From: Trichoplusia ni
Lineage: Eukaryota > Arthropoda > Insecta > Lepidoptera > Noctuidae
Assembly: GCF_003590095.1 (NCBI RefSeq)
Contig: NC_039491.1
Span: 7,936,001-8,000,000, forward strand
Direction: 5' to 3'
DNA length: 64,000 nucleotides
The position numbers and the translations under genes are program-made. The notes beneath the pieces were generated by a model. The model was not told where the DNA came from, searched no databases, and was given only the letters and a program-made list of their open reading frames with translations. The number at the start of each line of letters is the position of its first letter. Within the stretch, counting starts at the first letter, position 1. Shown here in pieces: positions 13,543 through 25,200 of this stretch.

Positions 13543-14019
13543 GTAATATGTTCCAGTTGATAAAACAGTGAAAAGACTTAGAGAAAATAAGTTATAGTGT
13601 ATTTCATGTACAAGCTTCAAGTATTTAGCTAATTAGTTTTTATTAAGTAGCAATGAACGCTTATTATGAATATTGATTGTCGAATTAATGCTTCCCAGTG
13701 ATAGGAGTCTTTTTCTAGTTATTGAAATTTCTCTCATTTTTTGATATCACTTACTACGGTATATTTAAAGCACGTCGCAATGAAATATTTACTAGTATTG
13801 GCTAGCATTTCACTTATAGTTTTCTGTATTCACAAGAGTGTGACACTAAAGATGAAACGTATTATTTTTAAGTTATTTATGCAATACATTTAAGTCGATT
13901 AAGCAATTTACTGTTTTATTTCTATAATCACCTAAGAAAGAAGCTCGCGGCTAAGTTGCAACTGCACTAGTTGATCAATCATAGGATAGGCTATATAATA
14001 TGACACATTCGGTCCGTGG

Positions 14020-14306
14020 ATAGGTGACTGTCTATTAATCTATGTCATGACGAGTTCCTCCGTGTTTCGGAAGGCACGTTAATTGTGGGTCTCGGCTGTT
14101 TTTTATATATCTTTGACACTCGTTACAGGTAGTCCGACAGCCAGTCTTACTAAGGAGAATCGTGTTGCCCAGGTAACTGGGTTGAGGAGGTCATTTATAA
14201 GCAGTGACTTCTTCTAAAACGCTGGTTCTTGGCAGAATCCAGTTAGACTGCCGACCCCAACATAGGAAAAAGCTAGGCTGATGATGAATGAATGAATGAA
14301 TGAATA
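14020..14306 (+). mobile_element. 3' end of a non-LTR-like repeat with GAAT tail
   Basis: A less AT-rich stretch with the words TTTCGGAAGGCACGTTAATTG and GACTGCCGACCCCAACATAG, ending GATGATGAATGAATGAATGAA at about 14280-14304. A tetranucleotide tail of this kind is typical of LINE-type 3' ends in moths. No coding part is left. Confidence 0.55.
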
Positions 14307-15755
14307 TAAATACACAGATGTAGATTAGATGCTGTTAGTTTTGATTCGACGCGGCAAGCGTGGTGATGTAATGAATTATTCTTAGAATAGGCTCTCAGCG
14401 CAATCCGTTCCCAGACACAGATTGTTCAAATATTAAAATACAAGTTTTGTAGCAGGGTTCTGCTTGAATTTTGAACTTATTTGGGATCACACTTTTAAAC
14501 GTTATTACCAAACCCTCCACATATTTGAAAATGAAATCACTATTTTAAAATCAAGAATGCGACTGAGAATAGGAAAATCTTTTTTGCTCGAAAACCCAAC
14601 AAAAAGTTGCGACGAGAGATTTAAATATAAAAATAACTACTTACCCTCCTATTTATTTAGTTAAGATTTTGTTTTTTCAATCAACGCAATAATATAACCT
14701 ACCTCATTTGTAAGGCACAACTTAGTTTCAGACCGAGATTTTAATCTATAATTACAATATTTTTCTCGTTTTCTGCCTGAAGACAAAAATAATAATTTAT
14801 ATTTAAAGCAACAAATGTGCATGTTCCTAATTAAAAACAAGTTGTTCTATTGTTCTGTGAGTTTCATACAAGGGTTTGCGCATAAACGTACATATTTATT
14901 TTTTGATTAACGACTGGTCAAATTTTTAATTTTAACATATTTGTATCTGAATAGTTTAAGTAAGGCGTTTACCTGCGCATTTAAAATAATACATGTTTGA
15001 CCAAATAAACCATCTTTATAAATATAAAACACAATTGAATGTGGGAGACTTGAGACTGAGGAGGTTACTCTGCTCGATACTTTTACAACGATAAAATAAG
15101 TGAATATACATAGATTTAGAACAATCAAAATTTACTCCATGATAAATAAAAACTTCGAGATTCATAAGGCTTACTCGATAGTAACACTGTTTTATTTAAT
15201 TGATGTATATGCGAACCGATTTGTACATGCATTTTTTAAATGAACATGCCTTATCTTTGACCAAAAATAAGGGACATTCGGAATACTATTCGTTTTATTT
15301 GCTTGTCTTTACGTAGTGGTTCAATAACTCGGGTCCACTTGCTGACCGAATGCAAAACTTTGCTGAATATTTCGTTTATTAAGCCCGAATCTTGACCCTC
15401 ATATCTGCTTAAGCATGCCACTTACTACGCGATTCTTGAGCTTATGATGAAGTGTCACTTTAAATGCTTATGTCAAGTGAAGTACCGTTTCAAGTACCAC
15501 CACGTAACATTTCCGGACGCGATACAAAATATGTAGTAAGGATTTTAATAAAAAAATCTTGCAGCATACATTTTCTTTTTGTGAAATCTAATTTTTGTTC
15601 AAAAGTAGATAGACATAAATGGGTGAACTTGAAAATTCATTAAAATAATATTTAATCCTTAAAATAAACCAAACAAAGGTATCTTATCTTCCATTCCACT
15701 GTCTGTGGTACCCATATCTGACATAATATCAATAAATAAATATTTATAAGAATAA

Positions 15756-15767
15756 GTATCGATAACT
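15756..15767. repeat. Target-site duplication, left copy
   Basis: GTATCGATAACT, repeated exactly at 16425-16436, flanks the LINE insertion between them. Confidence 0.85.
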
Positions 15768-16424
15768 ATACCGGACACGGTGCCTTCGGGCACTACCTGT
15801 GTCGGGTGGCCCGAAGGGAGGTCACCACAGAGTGTCATCAGTGCGGTGACGCGGATGACACCGCACTTCACACACTGGCCGCGTGTCCGGTCTTTGCGGA
15901 GCCTCGCGCCGAACTTGTGTCTGCGCTGGGTGGAGTGGACGTCGCCGAGTTGTCGGTTGTCATCGCTGCAGCGATCGGCAGCCGGGCGGCGTGGGATGCA
16001 TTGGCTTCCTTCTGTGAAACAGTGATGTCACAGAAGGAGGCGGCGGAGCGCGTTCGGGAAACTGACCCCAGCGCGCCCGCCATACGCCGACGTCGAGTCC
16101 CGCCCTAACTAGAGTTCTGGGCGACGCGACGGCACGGGGTGTCTGTCGTCAGAGTATAGGAGGCCACATTCGGTGCTAAGGATGCGTTCCCAATATGAGG
16201 CGAGGAGGCCGACGCTCAACACGAGAAAGTGACCAACCGGCCCACATTACTGGCCGGTGGAAGCCCGCGGTCGGTGTATGAAGCATTGCCATACACCGAC
16301 ACAAAAACGCGGATGACGTAGCACGGCGGTTCAGGTTTATTCAGTAAAAGTCTGACACTACCCATTTCCTCCCCCGAGGGAGTGAGTGTCCATGAGGATT
16401 CCCCCGCTTTACCAAAAAAAAAAG
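15768..16424 (+). mobile_element. 5'-truncated R1-clade-like LINE insertion
   Basis: A GC-rich island in AT-rich DNA. From about 15770 to the TAA/TAG stop at about 16106 it reads as the C-terminal end of a LINE ORF2, with a zinc-knuckle-like Cys/His set (CHQCG, then H and C in ALHTLAACP) of the kind seen in R1-group elements. A 3' UTR of about 300 bp follows, then a short A-run at 16414-16423. A perfect 12-bp duplication of the target site (15756-15767 and 16425-16436) marks it as a target-primed insertion. The reverse transcriptase and endonuclease are missing, so it cannot move by itself. The near-intact frame and perfect duplication suggest it is recent. Confidence 0.88.
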
Positions 16425-16436
16425 GTATCGATAACT
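16425..16436. repeat. Target-site duplication, right copy
   Basis: GTATCGATAACT, an exact match to 15756-15767, directly after the A-run of the LINE. Confidence 0.85.
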
Positions 16437-18003
16437 TTTTAGCTACGTGTATGGGAGGCACTACGTTGACTCCTAAATGTATTTGTTAGGTTCGATAACA
16501 ATATTTTACAGAAATGGGCCAGATATTATGTTTACCTAGATATCCTATATACCAAATACAAGGGAGTTCACGAGTACAACACTATGTTTGAGAGTCTATA
16601 GCATGTGCATTTCTTCTTTCTTCTGTTCTATATCACTCCCATCAGAATGGTCGTAGGTCGAGGCGGAAACAGCCCTCGGCCCAATCATCCACCACCTTTC
16701 CCTGTTGATGGACTAGGTTACGCAACAGATCACCAATACGCTGGACTGATCAGATAAAATCTGCAGCGAGAGAGGTGCAGAGTATCTGATTGTGTCATAA
16801 AGTCCGCCTATAGGGTGGCGGGAGGATGTAATTGCATTAAAGTAAATCCTTCAGTAACTCTACGTCTATTAGGTGCTCTCAAGATTAATCTAGACCACTA
16901 AGTTAAGCGCTGCGGCTTGCAAATCGCTCCCAATTAAAGCCGCCATTATCTTTGATTGTTGATTCAATCACAAAACATAGAATTATATTCAAGCGTTTAC
17001 GGGATTAATTGTAACAATAATGCCTGATTCATAAATATTGCGAAAATTACGAAAACAATGTATGGTATTATCATTGTTATACAAAAATACATGCTAAGAG
17101 TAATGTGGACACCTGAGTGATGTCGTATATTTATCACCACTCTCAAATGTTCGTCTTGCGAAATGAATTTAGGAGTATATTCCAACGTCGTTTTCTAACA
17201 AAGGCAGCTTATTACACAAACAAAATATCTGTTGAAACATGCACGTAGTTATAAGCTCTCGGTTTGGTTAATATGTGTTGAATATTTTAAGTGTTTACTT
17301 GTAAGACTAGTTGAATAAAGCATGCAGTTTCGTGACACGGCGACATGCTAAAATTATATTGCAAAACTAATTTCGCTTCTGTAATTATTTATGATAAGAA
17401 AGAGATAATTAAACTTTGAGATTACTAAGGTAAATTCCATCATTTTGTTTCAAATATTTATTTCTCAAAATTACTTCTCAACCTGGAATATAGCTTATAT
17501 ATTTTAATTTCACTTTTATTGTAGTTTCATACTGCATTTACCACATTTCGGGGAATTAAGGAAAACAGATTTCATTCTCTTGATTTGAAAAGTGCGATTC
17601 GCAGCTTATTTGAAAGAATATTGTTTAGGAGAATTGTAAAAAATCTATCACTCCTAGATGAAAATGTCCGAAGATGACAGAAGAAAAAATGCGTGGCAGA
17701 AGCTAAAATAACACAACGGGATCGAAATAGAAGAGAGGGTAATGAGAGATTTATTTCCAAATTCGTTATATCGAAATTTAAAAATTGAGCCTTTTTCGAG
17801 CTAAAAGACGAATTTAAAATTTCTTTCTAATTACCAATTTCTTACTAGAGAACTTAAGGTTGAGGCCGCGCTATGTTTGCAAGATTTACTTTAATGTGTT
17901 TCAAGGCATTGTGTAGTTAATCAAAATAGTAATTATGTTGAACGTCCACAGTGAATTTATTGAATTTACCAGTTTTAGATAGTAATAGTGTGTGAGCTTA
18001 CGA

Positions 18004-18050
18004 GGTGTTAGCTATATAGCTAGCCGGCCATTTTGTCGGCTAACACCAAC
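18004..18050. repeat. Small inverted repeat
   Basis: GGTGTTAGC and GCTAACACC are exact reverse complements about 25 bases apart, enclosing TAGCTATATAGCTA-like symmetry. Possible transposon end; no other support. Confidence 0.4.
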
Positions 18051-18761
18051 AGAATCTCATTACGCTGGTATTATCCTGAGCAGCGTTGAGAAATAATTAC
18101 GGCGTCACCGCAGCGTTAGCAGATGCTAATGAATAAACATTGAATTATAATTCGTGGATCCCTTGACGGGATGCCAAAAACTGAGCGTTTTCAGAAGCAA
18201 ATTTATACTTTGATGAGCTGTTTGAGTGAGTGATATGCTTCTTGACAACTTATTATAATTTAATTATTCTTCTCCCTTATTTATAACTAGGCTGTATAGA
18301 TTATAGTGAAAGTGATCAGATCACAGCGTAGGTAGAGGTGATGATACCAACATTGTTCGAAGTTTAGAAATAAAACTTAATAAATATATTGAATTAAAAA
18401 ATATTACACAATACTTTTGTGCAGCCATATCTATGTTTAAAATATATATTAATTTTATTATTTATAATTTATATATTAAACGCTGGCAGTATTAAATTCG
18501 CAAATGTAATTATATTTATTTACAGCACCGAAACGGACAATGCTTGTCCTTTCAATGTATTTGTATAATTGCGTTTGATAATTTACATGCACTCATTATG
18601 CAATGAACATAAAAAAATATAACAACGTCACTCAGTAAAGAATTAATTTAATGTGGAATTAAATTAGTTAAACAAAGTGCTGTGATTAACAAGAATACAG
18701 TGTTCGAATAATGATAATTAGATGTGAATTTATATGTATTGGTGTCTAGTTCGTGTTTTTT

Positions 18762-20853
18762 TTAAACAGACGCGTTTAGCAAGTTTAGGATTCCGTACGA
18801 CTGTCGACACATCTGAAAACAAATAAATATAAAATACAAATGATTTTAGAGTGACATGACTGGTGAAACGCCTTTTTATGGCTTTTTAACGCCTACCACA
18901 TGGTAGGAACTTTATGAAATTGAACCGAAATGATGACTCATTCAAGTTTGCAACAAAGGAAGGAATTGAGAAATGATGCAATAAGTAATTAAACTTGTGA
19001 AACATATGAAAAATTTGACGGACCTTACCTCTGCGAAAGTATCCAGATTAATCGAGAAAAACACCGTGGTAATACCCATGGGGGCTCTGGTTCTCGTCAG
19101 CATGAACAACACAATCTGTCGTGCTTGTTTATCAGGGTGTTTCTCCCAGCCACAAGAGTATATGGATTGGCGGAATGTTTCGCACTGTAAACAATCCTTG
19201 AATGAAGCAAAAAAGTAAAATAAAAACAAAATTTTCGGAAATACATATTTAGTAGTTCATTGTTGGGGCTGTATTATAATAATGATAAAAATGAGTGCGC
19301 GCAACCGTTACAGGTGATTAAAGTAAAACTTATTTTTTTAATTTGGAACTAAGCTCTCAAAAACTATTGCCTAATAAAAAAAAGGATTTAAAAACCGAAT
19401 GGTACAGAAACTGGGGATATTGCTGTAACGGACTGTCGTTGCATTGTCGTCCAATTACCTCATATTCACGTCTGAAGAAATTTTACTTCAATAAATATAA
19501 TGAAAGTTTACCGTGTCCATGAGAAGATCGCTGTAGTAACATGGCGTATAGAAGTGTAATAGACAACTGATGAAGAATAAAAAGAACTCTATGTTGAATC
19601 GAGAATTCCGAAAGTCCTGAAATAAAGGTATTGGTTTAAAAACAATAATGGTCAATGTCGATTAGGGTAATAATATAGCTGCATGCCATGCTAAAAATAG
19701 CAGCGGAACTGGAGTAATATAAAAATTAAGCAAAAATACTTACGATCTTGCCTTGATATTTTTATACATATTTAACACAATAGTTATTCGACTCGATCCC
19801 TCGCCGCCACGTCAGCTATCCTAACCTAGCCGGATTCCGGTTAGGTCCGAAACTAGTCGGACAATCCCGATAAATACGCATGAGTATGTCCTTGCATAAA
19901 ACTTACCTCAAGTATTAAAAACGCTGATAGCGGTATTATAAACGAAGTTCCTTTCATGCTATATTCATAGAAGATGTAAAAATTTACACGACCTACTATG
20001 CTGTAAAATAAAATTGTAAGTTAGCATGTATTCATTTACCACATAAAGAAAATCCCCATCAGTCAGCAAAATGTGATACTTACTCGTATAATACTTGTAG
20101 TTTTAAAACAATAACCTTTAAATTTTTTTTTGTTTTATTTACATCGTCAACAAAAGCTTTACTAATGCGCCCACAAAGCAATTCGAGCTGTCCACATGTA
20201 TGCAACATAAATATGGGAACTAGAGGATCAAAACCCACGTACATAGTCGCAGCATAAGATCCAAATACAAAACATAGTCCGAACTGCATCAGGAACATCC
20301 AGGTCTCACTCTTGTAAACTTCTATTTGATCCGGATACCTAAAGTCGAACAACGGGACGAGAACGAATTCTCCTTTCCAGTAATAATAGGCCATCAACGC
20401 AAAAGCTTTTGCGGGGAATACAGCGCTGGTTCCGAAACCAAACACAAGCCAAAACTTACTGACAGTTACTCCCTTCTTAGCATATTTCAGTACTATCTGT
20501 TTTTCTTCTTCAGGAAAATCTTTAGCCAAGTCGTAATCTTTGTTAACCGTGGCGACGATATGTTTCATGGAGTTTTGATGATACAGCAGTACGACATATT
20601 TCAAGGTGATAGTAATAGCGACGAGTACCATCGAGAGATTTTTACTAGCTTCAGCCACGTTTCCAGACCGAATGTCATGGAATAATATTGCATTAAGGAG
20701 AAAAAAAAATAATGTAAATGTCGATAAAAAAAACAAGAAACATTGTTTTATCCATTTAAGATTTCGCGCAATAGAATAATGAGCTCTATTTATACGTAAA
20801 GCCGTAGTTGAAATCACAAACATTTTTTCAAATTGCAGATCAAAATGAGACAT
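18762..20853 (-). CDS. Odorant receptor 2 (paralogue of OR 1)
   Basis: Predicted 391-aa odorant receptor, the inverted paralogue of the gene at 3613-5605. Exons in reading order: 20853-20084, 20000-19907, 19616-19512, 19184-19029, 18812-18762. Intron phases 2, 0, 0, 0 are the same, and exons 3 and 4 have identical lengths (105 and 156). The motif YVGFDPLVPIFMLHTCGQLE is unchanged, and the last exon again starts MCRQSYGIL, but the C-terminus is 7 residues shorter. The frame is open up to an ATG at 20976. I chose 20853 because MSHFDLQFEKMF aligns with the start of OR 1. A dispersed repeat (19802-19890) lies in intron 2. Its role would be an olfactory channel subunit working with Orco. No break is seen, so both copies look functional. 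Confidence 0.93.
19802..19890 (+). repeat. Dispersed repeat copy B
   Basis: Same family as 5884-5965 (shared CGCCACGTCAGCT and CCGATAAATACGCATGAGTA-like ends). It sits in intron 2 of OR 2, antisense to the gene. Confidence 0.5.
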
Positions 20854-21357
20854 TTTTGCTTTGCGTTTGATTTCAAAAAGTTCTTGAATTACACTGATGG
20901 AGGAATATTGTACGGTTACTGGTTGAACTGATTTGCATGTGAAATAGGTAATGTAGTTGACAGTCAAATAGCACATTTACCGCAACAATACTGAATAAAA
21001 AGCTAGGGTTTTCTTTAGGAGTTGCTTGTAGGTTATTCCGTTAACTTTTACTTTGTATATTATTTTTATAACAAGAATTTTTTTTTAACAAATTGTTAAT
21101 GGTATAGTATATTACTATTACTTAAAGGCTACATTTTTATTATTACTGCTAAGCTATATTGTTTAAATAAAAGTCTGTTTGTTTGTCATAGTCTTAAGCA
21201 TGGCCTTTTATTTTCAGTTTTAATATAGGTACACGACTTTTTTCACAATGAAAAGTCCGCAATTTCATTTTTCTTAAAAAGAAATATGATAGAATTATTT
21301 TATCCACAAGACACGCTTACTTTGCTGTGTATAACTAACTCCGGCTCGTAATTGTAT

Positions 21358-21436
21358 TAAGGCTGTCATCAATCAACCTTCGCCTACGTTACTGAAACTT
21401 CTTATTGTGTCGTCAAACTAGTTATGTAATTACACG
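21358..21436 (-). promoter_or_regulatory. Conserved block upstream of OR gene 2
   Basis: Reverse-strand partner of 2771-2849, about 90% identical over 79 bp, about 500 bp upstream of the chosen start of OR 2. Both copies have the same orientation relative to their gene. This fits inherited upstream control sequence, but a dispersed repeat cannot be ruled out. Confidence 0.5.
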
Positions 21437-22257
21437 AATTATCAATTTTTCCCTATCAATCTATTGAGTTACATTTTTTAATAAATTATTAGTGGAGTTA
21501 TAATCTGTATATGAATAGGCAAAATATCATGACATCTACGTATTATAAAAAAAAAACAAATCTTCTTCAAAGCAAGTAGGCCTTACGCCTACCATCATTA
21601 ATTTGTTTCAAAGTAGGGATCTTTATTCTTTGTAGGTGTAAGTAAAAATAGTTTTTCAGCAGGTTCTTTACTCTGGTCACTGCTAAACAAATGATAATTT
21701 AACAAAAAAGAAGTGGTTCGCAATATTAAAATGACAATACACATTAAATTATCATACACAAAACAAACTCATTTGTACAACATCACATCAACGCTTCCCT
21801 TACATGCACAGAATCAATTTAATTAATATTAACTAGCTATTTACGGAATAATCGTCAATTATTACAATTTAATATTGGAATCAATGCAGCTTTGTTGACT
21901 ACTGTTCTTATGCTCACAAATGGCGCCACTGGCGCGTCAGGTTGTGAAGTACACTATTGACGTACAACGCATTCATCTCGTGCGGTTTACGTGGACAGGA
22001 GGGGGTTAAAATACATAATCAGTAGCTCAACGACGAATTGACTTTTCTAATCTTTACAAGATTATGAGAACAATGGCAAAATAACAACAGCGTCGAATTA
22101 ACGAATAGTCAAAGGACACTATTCCTTCAAACATCATTTATACCAAATCTCAACTGCATATTGAATTCACGCAATAGTATGGTCGTACTGTAAATAGACC
22201 GTCCTTAGTAATATTCCCGAACAAATCGCTCGAATTAAAACAACATAAATAATTTAA

Positions 22258-25200
22258 TTAGAACACATTCCTTAGGAGGCACAAAAAGTTCCTGAGGCCC
22301 GACGTGCCTTCACAGCTGATGGACGTGGCGACCGTCGCCGTGTTTTTGTTCACTGTCTTTTGCTGGCTGAAGTTTAACGAGAGGTTAAAGTTCTCACTCC
22401 CCTTGTTATTAAGGTTTCTTGCTCTAGAACTTTGAGTCCTGTTGCTTTGTATAAGCCATGGGGTCCACACGTAGTTGTAGTTCGAAGGCTCAGCGGCTTC
22501 GTCTAGCTTGGCATCCCCTCGGCGTAACTGTGTTGCCCATAAGCCACGCAATCGACTTGTCAGTAATGTTGCTATATTATTAGCTCTGTCCCATAAATCG
22601 TGGCTTTCTGTTGGATCTAGTTTCACGTTAAATAAGCAGCCGCGAGCTATAAAAAAGATCATACATTTTCAATGAAAATTAATTTTGAATAACAAATATT
22701 ACTCTAGTAAAACCTATTTTTACAAAAATTACAAGCTATCCCAGCAAACTTTATTTTGAAATACATATGAGTTAAAAAAAAATGTTGTCCCAGTCTCAGG
22801 ACTCTACCCAATATGCATACAAATATACTTACTTAGTGTAGGAATACAAGGCGTAGGATCTTTCACAGGATCCTCTTGTCTAATTGTAGCCGCTCTCCTT
22901 GTGGCCCTCACTTCCTCGAAATCCAAGTATACACCCATCTCCTCGAACACTCTCGCCACTTCGCAAGTCCTCAACACCGAATAATATTCTGGAGGGGTCT
23001 TTCTATTAGCTAAAAATTCCGCTCCATAATATCCATTACTAACCCCAGTGACGTTGCCAACGACGATTTTATAATCTCCTGCTCTGTAAGCAGCCCATGC
23101 ATTTGTGTCAGTATCTTCAATAGCTATGAGAACTTCTTTTCTTTTCGATGGTAGATTTCTAACAATGGATTCCCATTGGTTGACTCCGTCTATATTTGTT
23201 TTTATCTTGCCTCCTGCCGCAGCAGTTAGAGTTGGTAACCAGTCACTGATATGCATAAGACCTGGCCAGACGTTGGGCCTAAAGGACGAATGCCATATAA
23301 ACGCTGGGACTCTAACTCCCCCTTCCCAGGGAGTATATTTCTTTCCTCTGAATGGCAAGTTAACTCCCCAGTTCCTTAGGGCACCAACAGTCGGCGCTCC
23401 ATTGTCAGAAGCGAATATTATAATCGTATCGTCGAGAATTCCTCTGTCCGCTAGTGCTCGAACAACTTTGCCGATACTGCGGTCAATGTGAGTCACAATT
23501 TCTGAAACAAAGGTAAAAAATAAAATTTGTATAATTTATGATTGATGAGGTAATTGTATCATATAAAAAATAACATCTCAGTTACAGGGGGCGATGCAGG
23601 CTACTGCAACATGGACTTAGATCCTTAGTTTATTATATTGTAATTTTTAAAGTCATTGAATTATGTATCGTAATATGAGCCACGATTCATGAAGCCGGCC
23701 ATCAAATATCAAGTGGAGTATTTACCAATATTATTGCGGTAGTCTGCAAAAGTATTCCCATTTAATATCACAATGATAGGGAAAGGAGAATCATTCCAGT
23801 GATTTTCGCCAGCAGGAGTTGGCATACACTTTCCCCTTACCCAGGTCAAAACCTTAAAGATCCGATGGAAATCTACATCGAGTATACCTATGAGGATTTT
23901 CTGCAGGTCCCAAAAAATCAGTATTTACCAGCATATAGCCGCCTGTCGGAGTTGGCGATGTGCTTGTGCCCGACGGGCGCGTGTAGCGGCGGCTGCAGCG
24001 CGCCGCCCTCGTTGCCCGCGTGCGGCGCGTTGTGCGTCATGTGCAGGAACAAGGGGGACGATGCGTTGTGCGACTGGATGACTGGAGTTGACAATGATAA
24101 CTTAATATGAGCATATTCAATGGAAGATAGTCTCACTTCTGATACTATTAAAGGTTTTTATTCACTTTTAACTTTTAATTGACGCCCTCCGTGGTCGAGT
24201 GGCGTACGCACCGGTTTTAAGATGTCGCTAGCTCTGAGATCAAGGTTTCGATCCCCGGTCAATGTAAAAATTCACATTTCTACATTGTGTCAGGTCTGAG
24301 TGTTTGTGCTACCTGCGTTGTATCTGAATTCCGTAATATAAGTGCTTCAGCAAATTACTTTGATAATTAATAATATAATGTTCTAGCGCTACATGGAGGT
24401 CCACCGTTATTAGAACGAACATTATGATGTAAAATATTAGGCTTAGTATCAGTTCGTTAGACTAGCTGCGACTCTTGCAGTAAGTTACTAAGCGGAACTC
24501 AATATTCAAGTATTAGTATTCACAGACACCTGTGTCCATTGCTAGCCTCATTTGTGCATGTCGTAACTCAAGATCTACAGAGCATAATATTGCAAAATCT
24601 ATCAGACCTAAGTAACAGCAAGTATTCTTACGTTTATTCATAGCATTTGAAACTATAAAACTGTTGCAACTAAGTATAACGTAAAATAATAATAGCGGTT
24701 TGATAAGTAAAACTCACTTTTAACAGCTTTCTCGGTGAGAGCATCGACAATGTACCGTTGCTCGCAATCTTGTGGTGTTGCATCATCGTACAGATCCAGA
24801 CCGAACAATTGTCGTCCATTTGGCCACTGTAAAGTGTTTAACAATACTTAAAGTCTTACAAAACAAACATTATGTCAAATTATTACAAAAATCACCAAAA
24901 AATGTCTACGTCACGTTTTCTATTAAATCTAATTATCTATAAACGTTGAATCATAGCGAATAGTACGTTCAGTGTCCGGCTACTTCTTATACTTTCGCTA
25001 CAAACAAAACGTGACCAAATATCCGCGTTACTGGCCTAGAACTTTATAGTTCAGTCACTGGGCCCAAACCAAATTACCTTTATCCACAATCTATTGTAAC
25101 TAAGTAACTAATGTCAACTCGCTTACCGTTTCAATTTTGTTGTATGTGTAATAGTCGACGTAACCGCCTCTCATGCCGTAATGATGGTCGTACCCACGCG

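Larger units (their letters stand above)
13543..18761. other. Repeat-bearing spacer between arylsulfatase 1 and OR 2
   Basis: 5.2 kb without a host gene. It includes a LINE-like tail (about 14020-14306), a 5'-truncated R1-like LINE (15768-16424) and a small inverted repeat (about 18004-18050). The remainder is AT-rich and shows no coding signal. Confidence 0.6.

Noticed and set aside
15659..16461. Several overlapping open frames on both strands
   Set aside because: Only the plus-strand frame ending near 16106 fits a LINE ORF2 end; the others are shadows in GC-rich DNA.
20326..20685. Plus-strand open frame of 119 codons
   Set aside because: Antisense shadow of OR 2 exon 1.
23105..23491. Plus-strand open frame of 128 codons
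   Set aside because: Antisense shadow of the large sulfatase 2 exon.
24181..24260. tRNA gene
   Set aside because: A- and B-box are present but the rest does not fold as a tRNA, and the body continues as a SINE also seen at 55083-55282.
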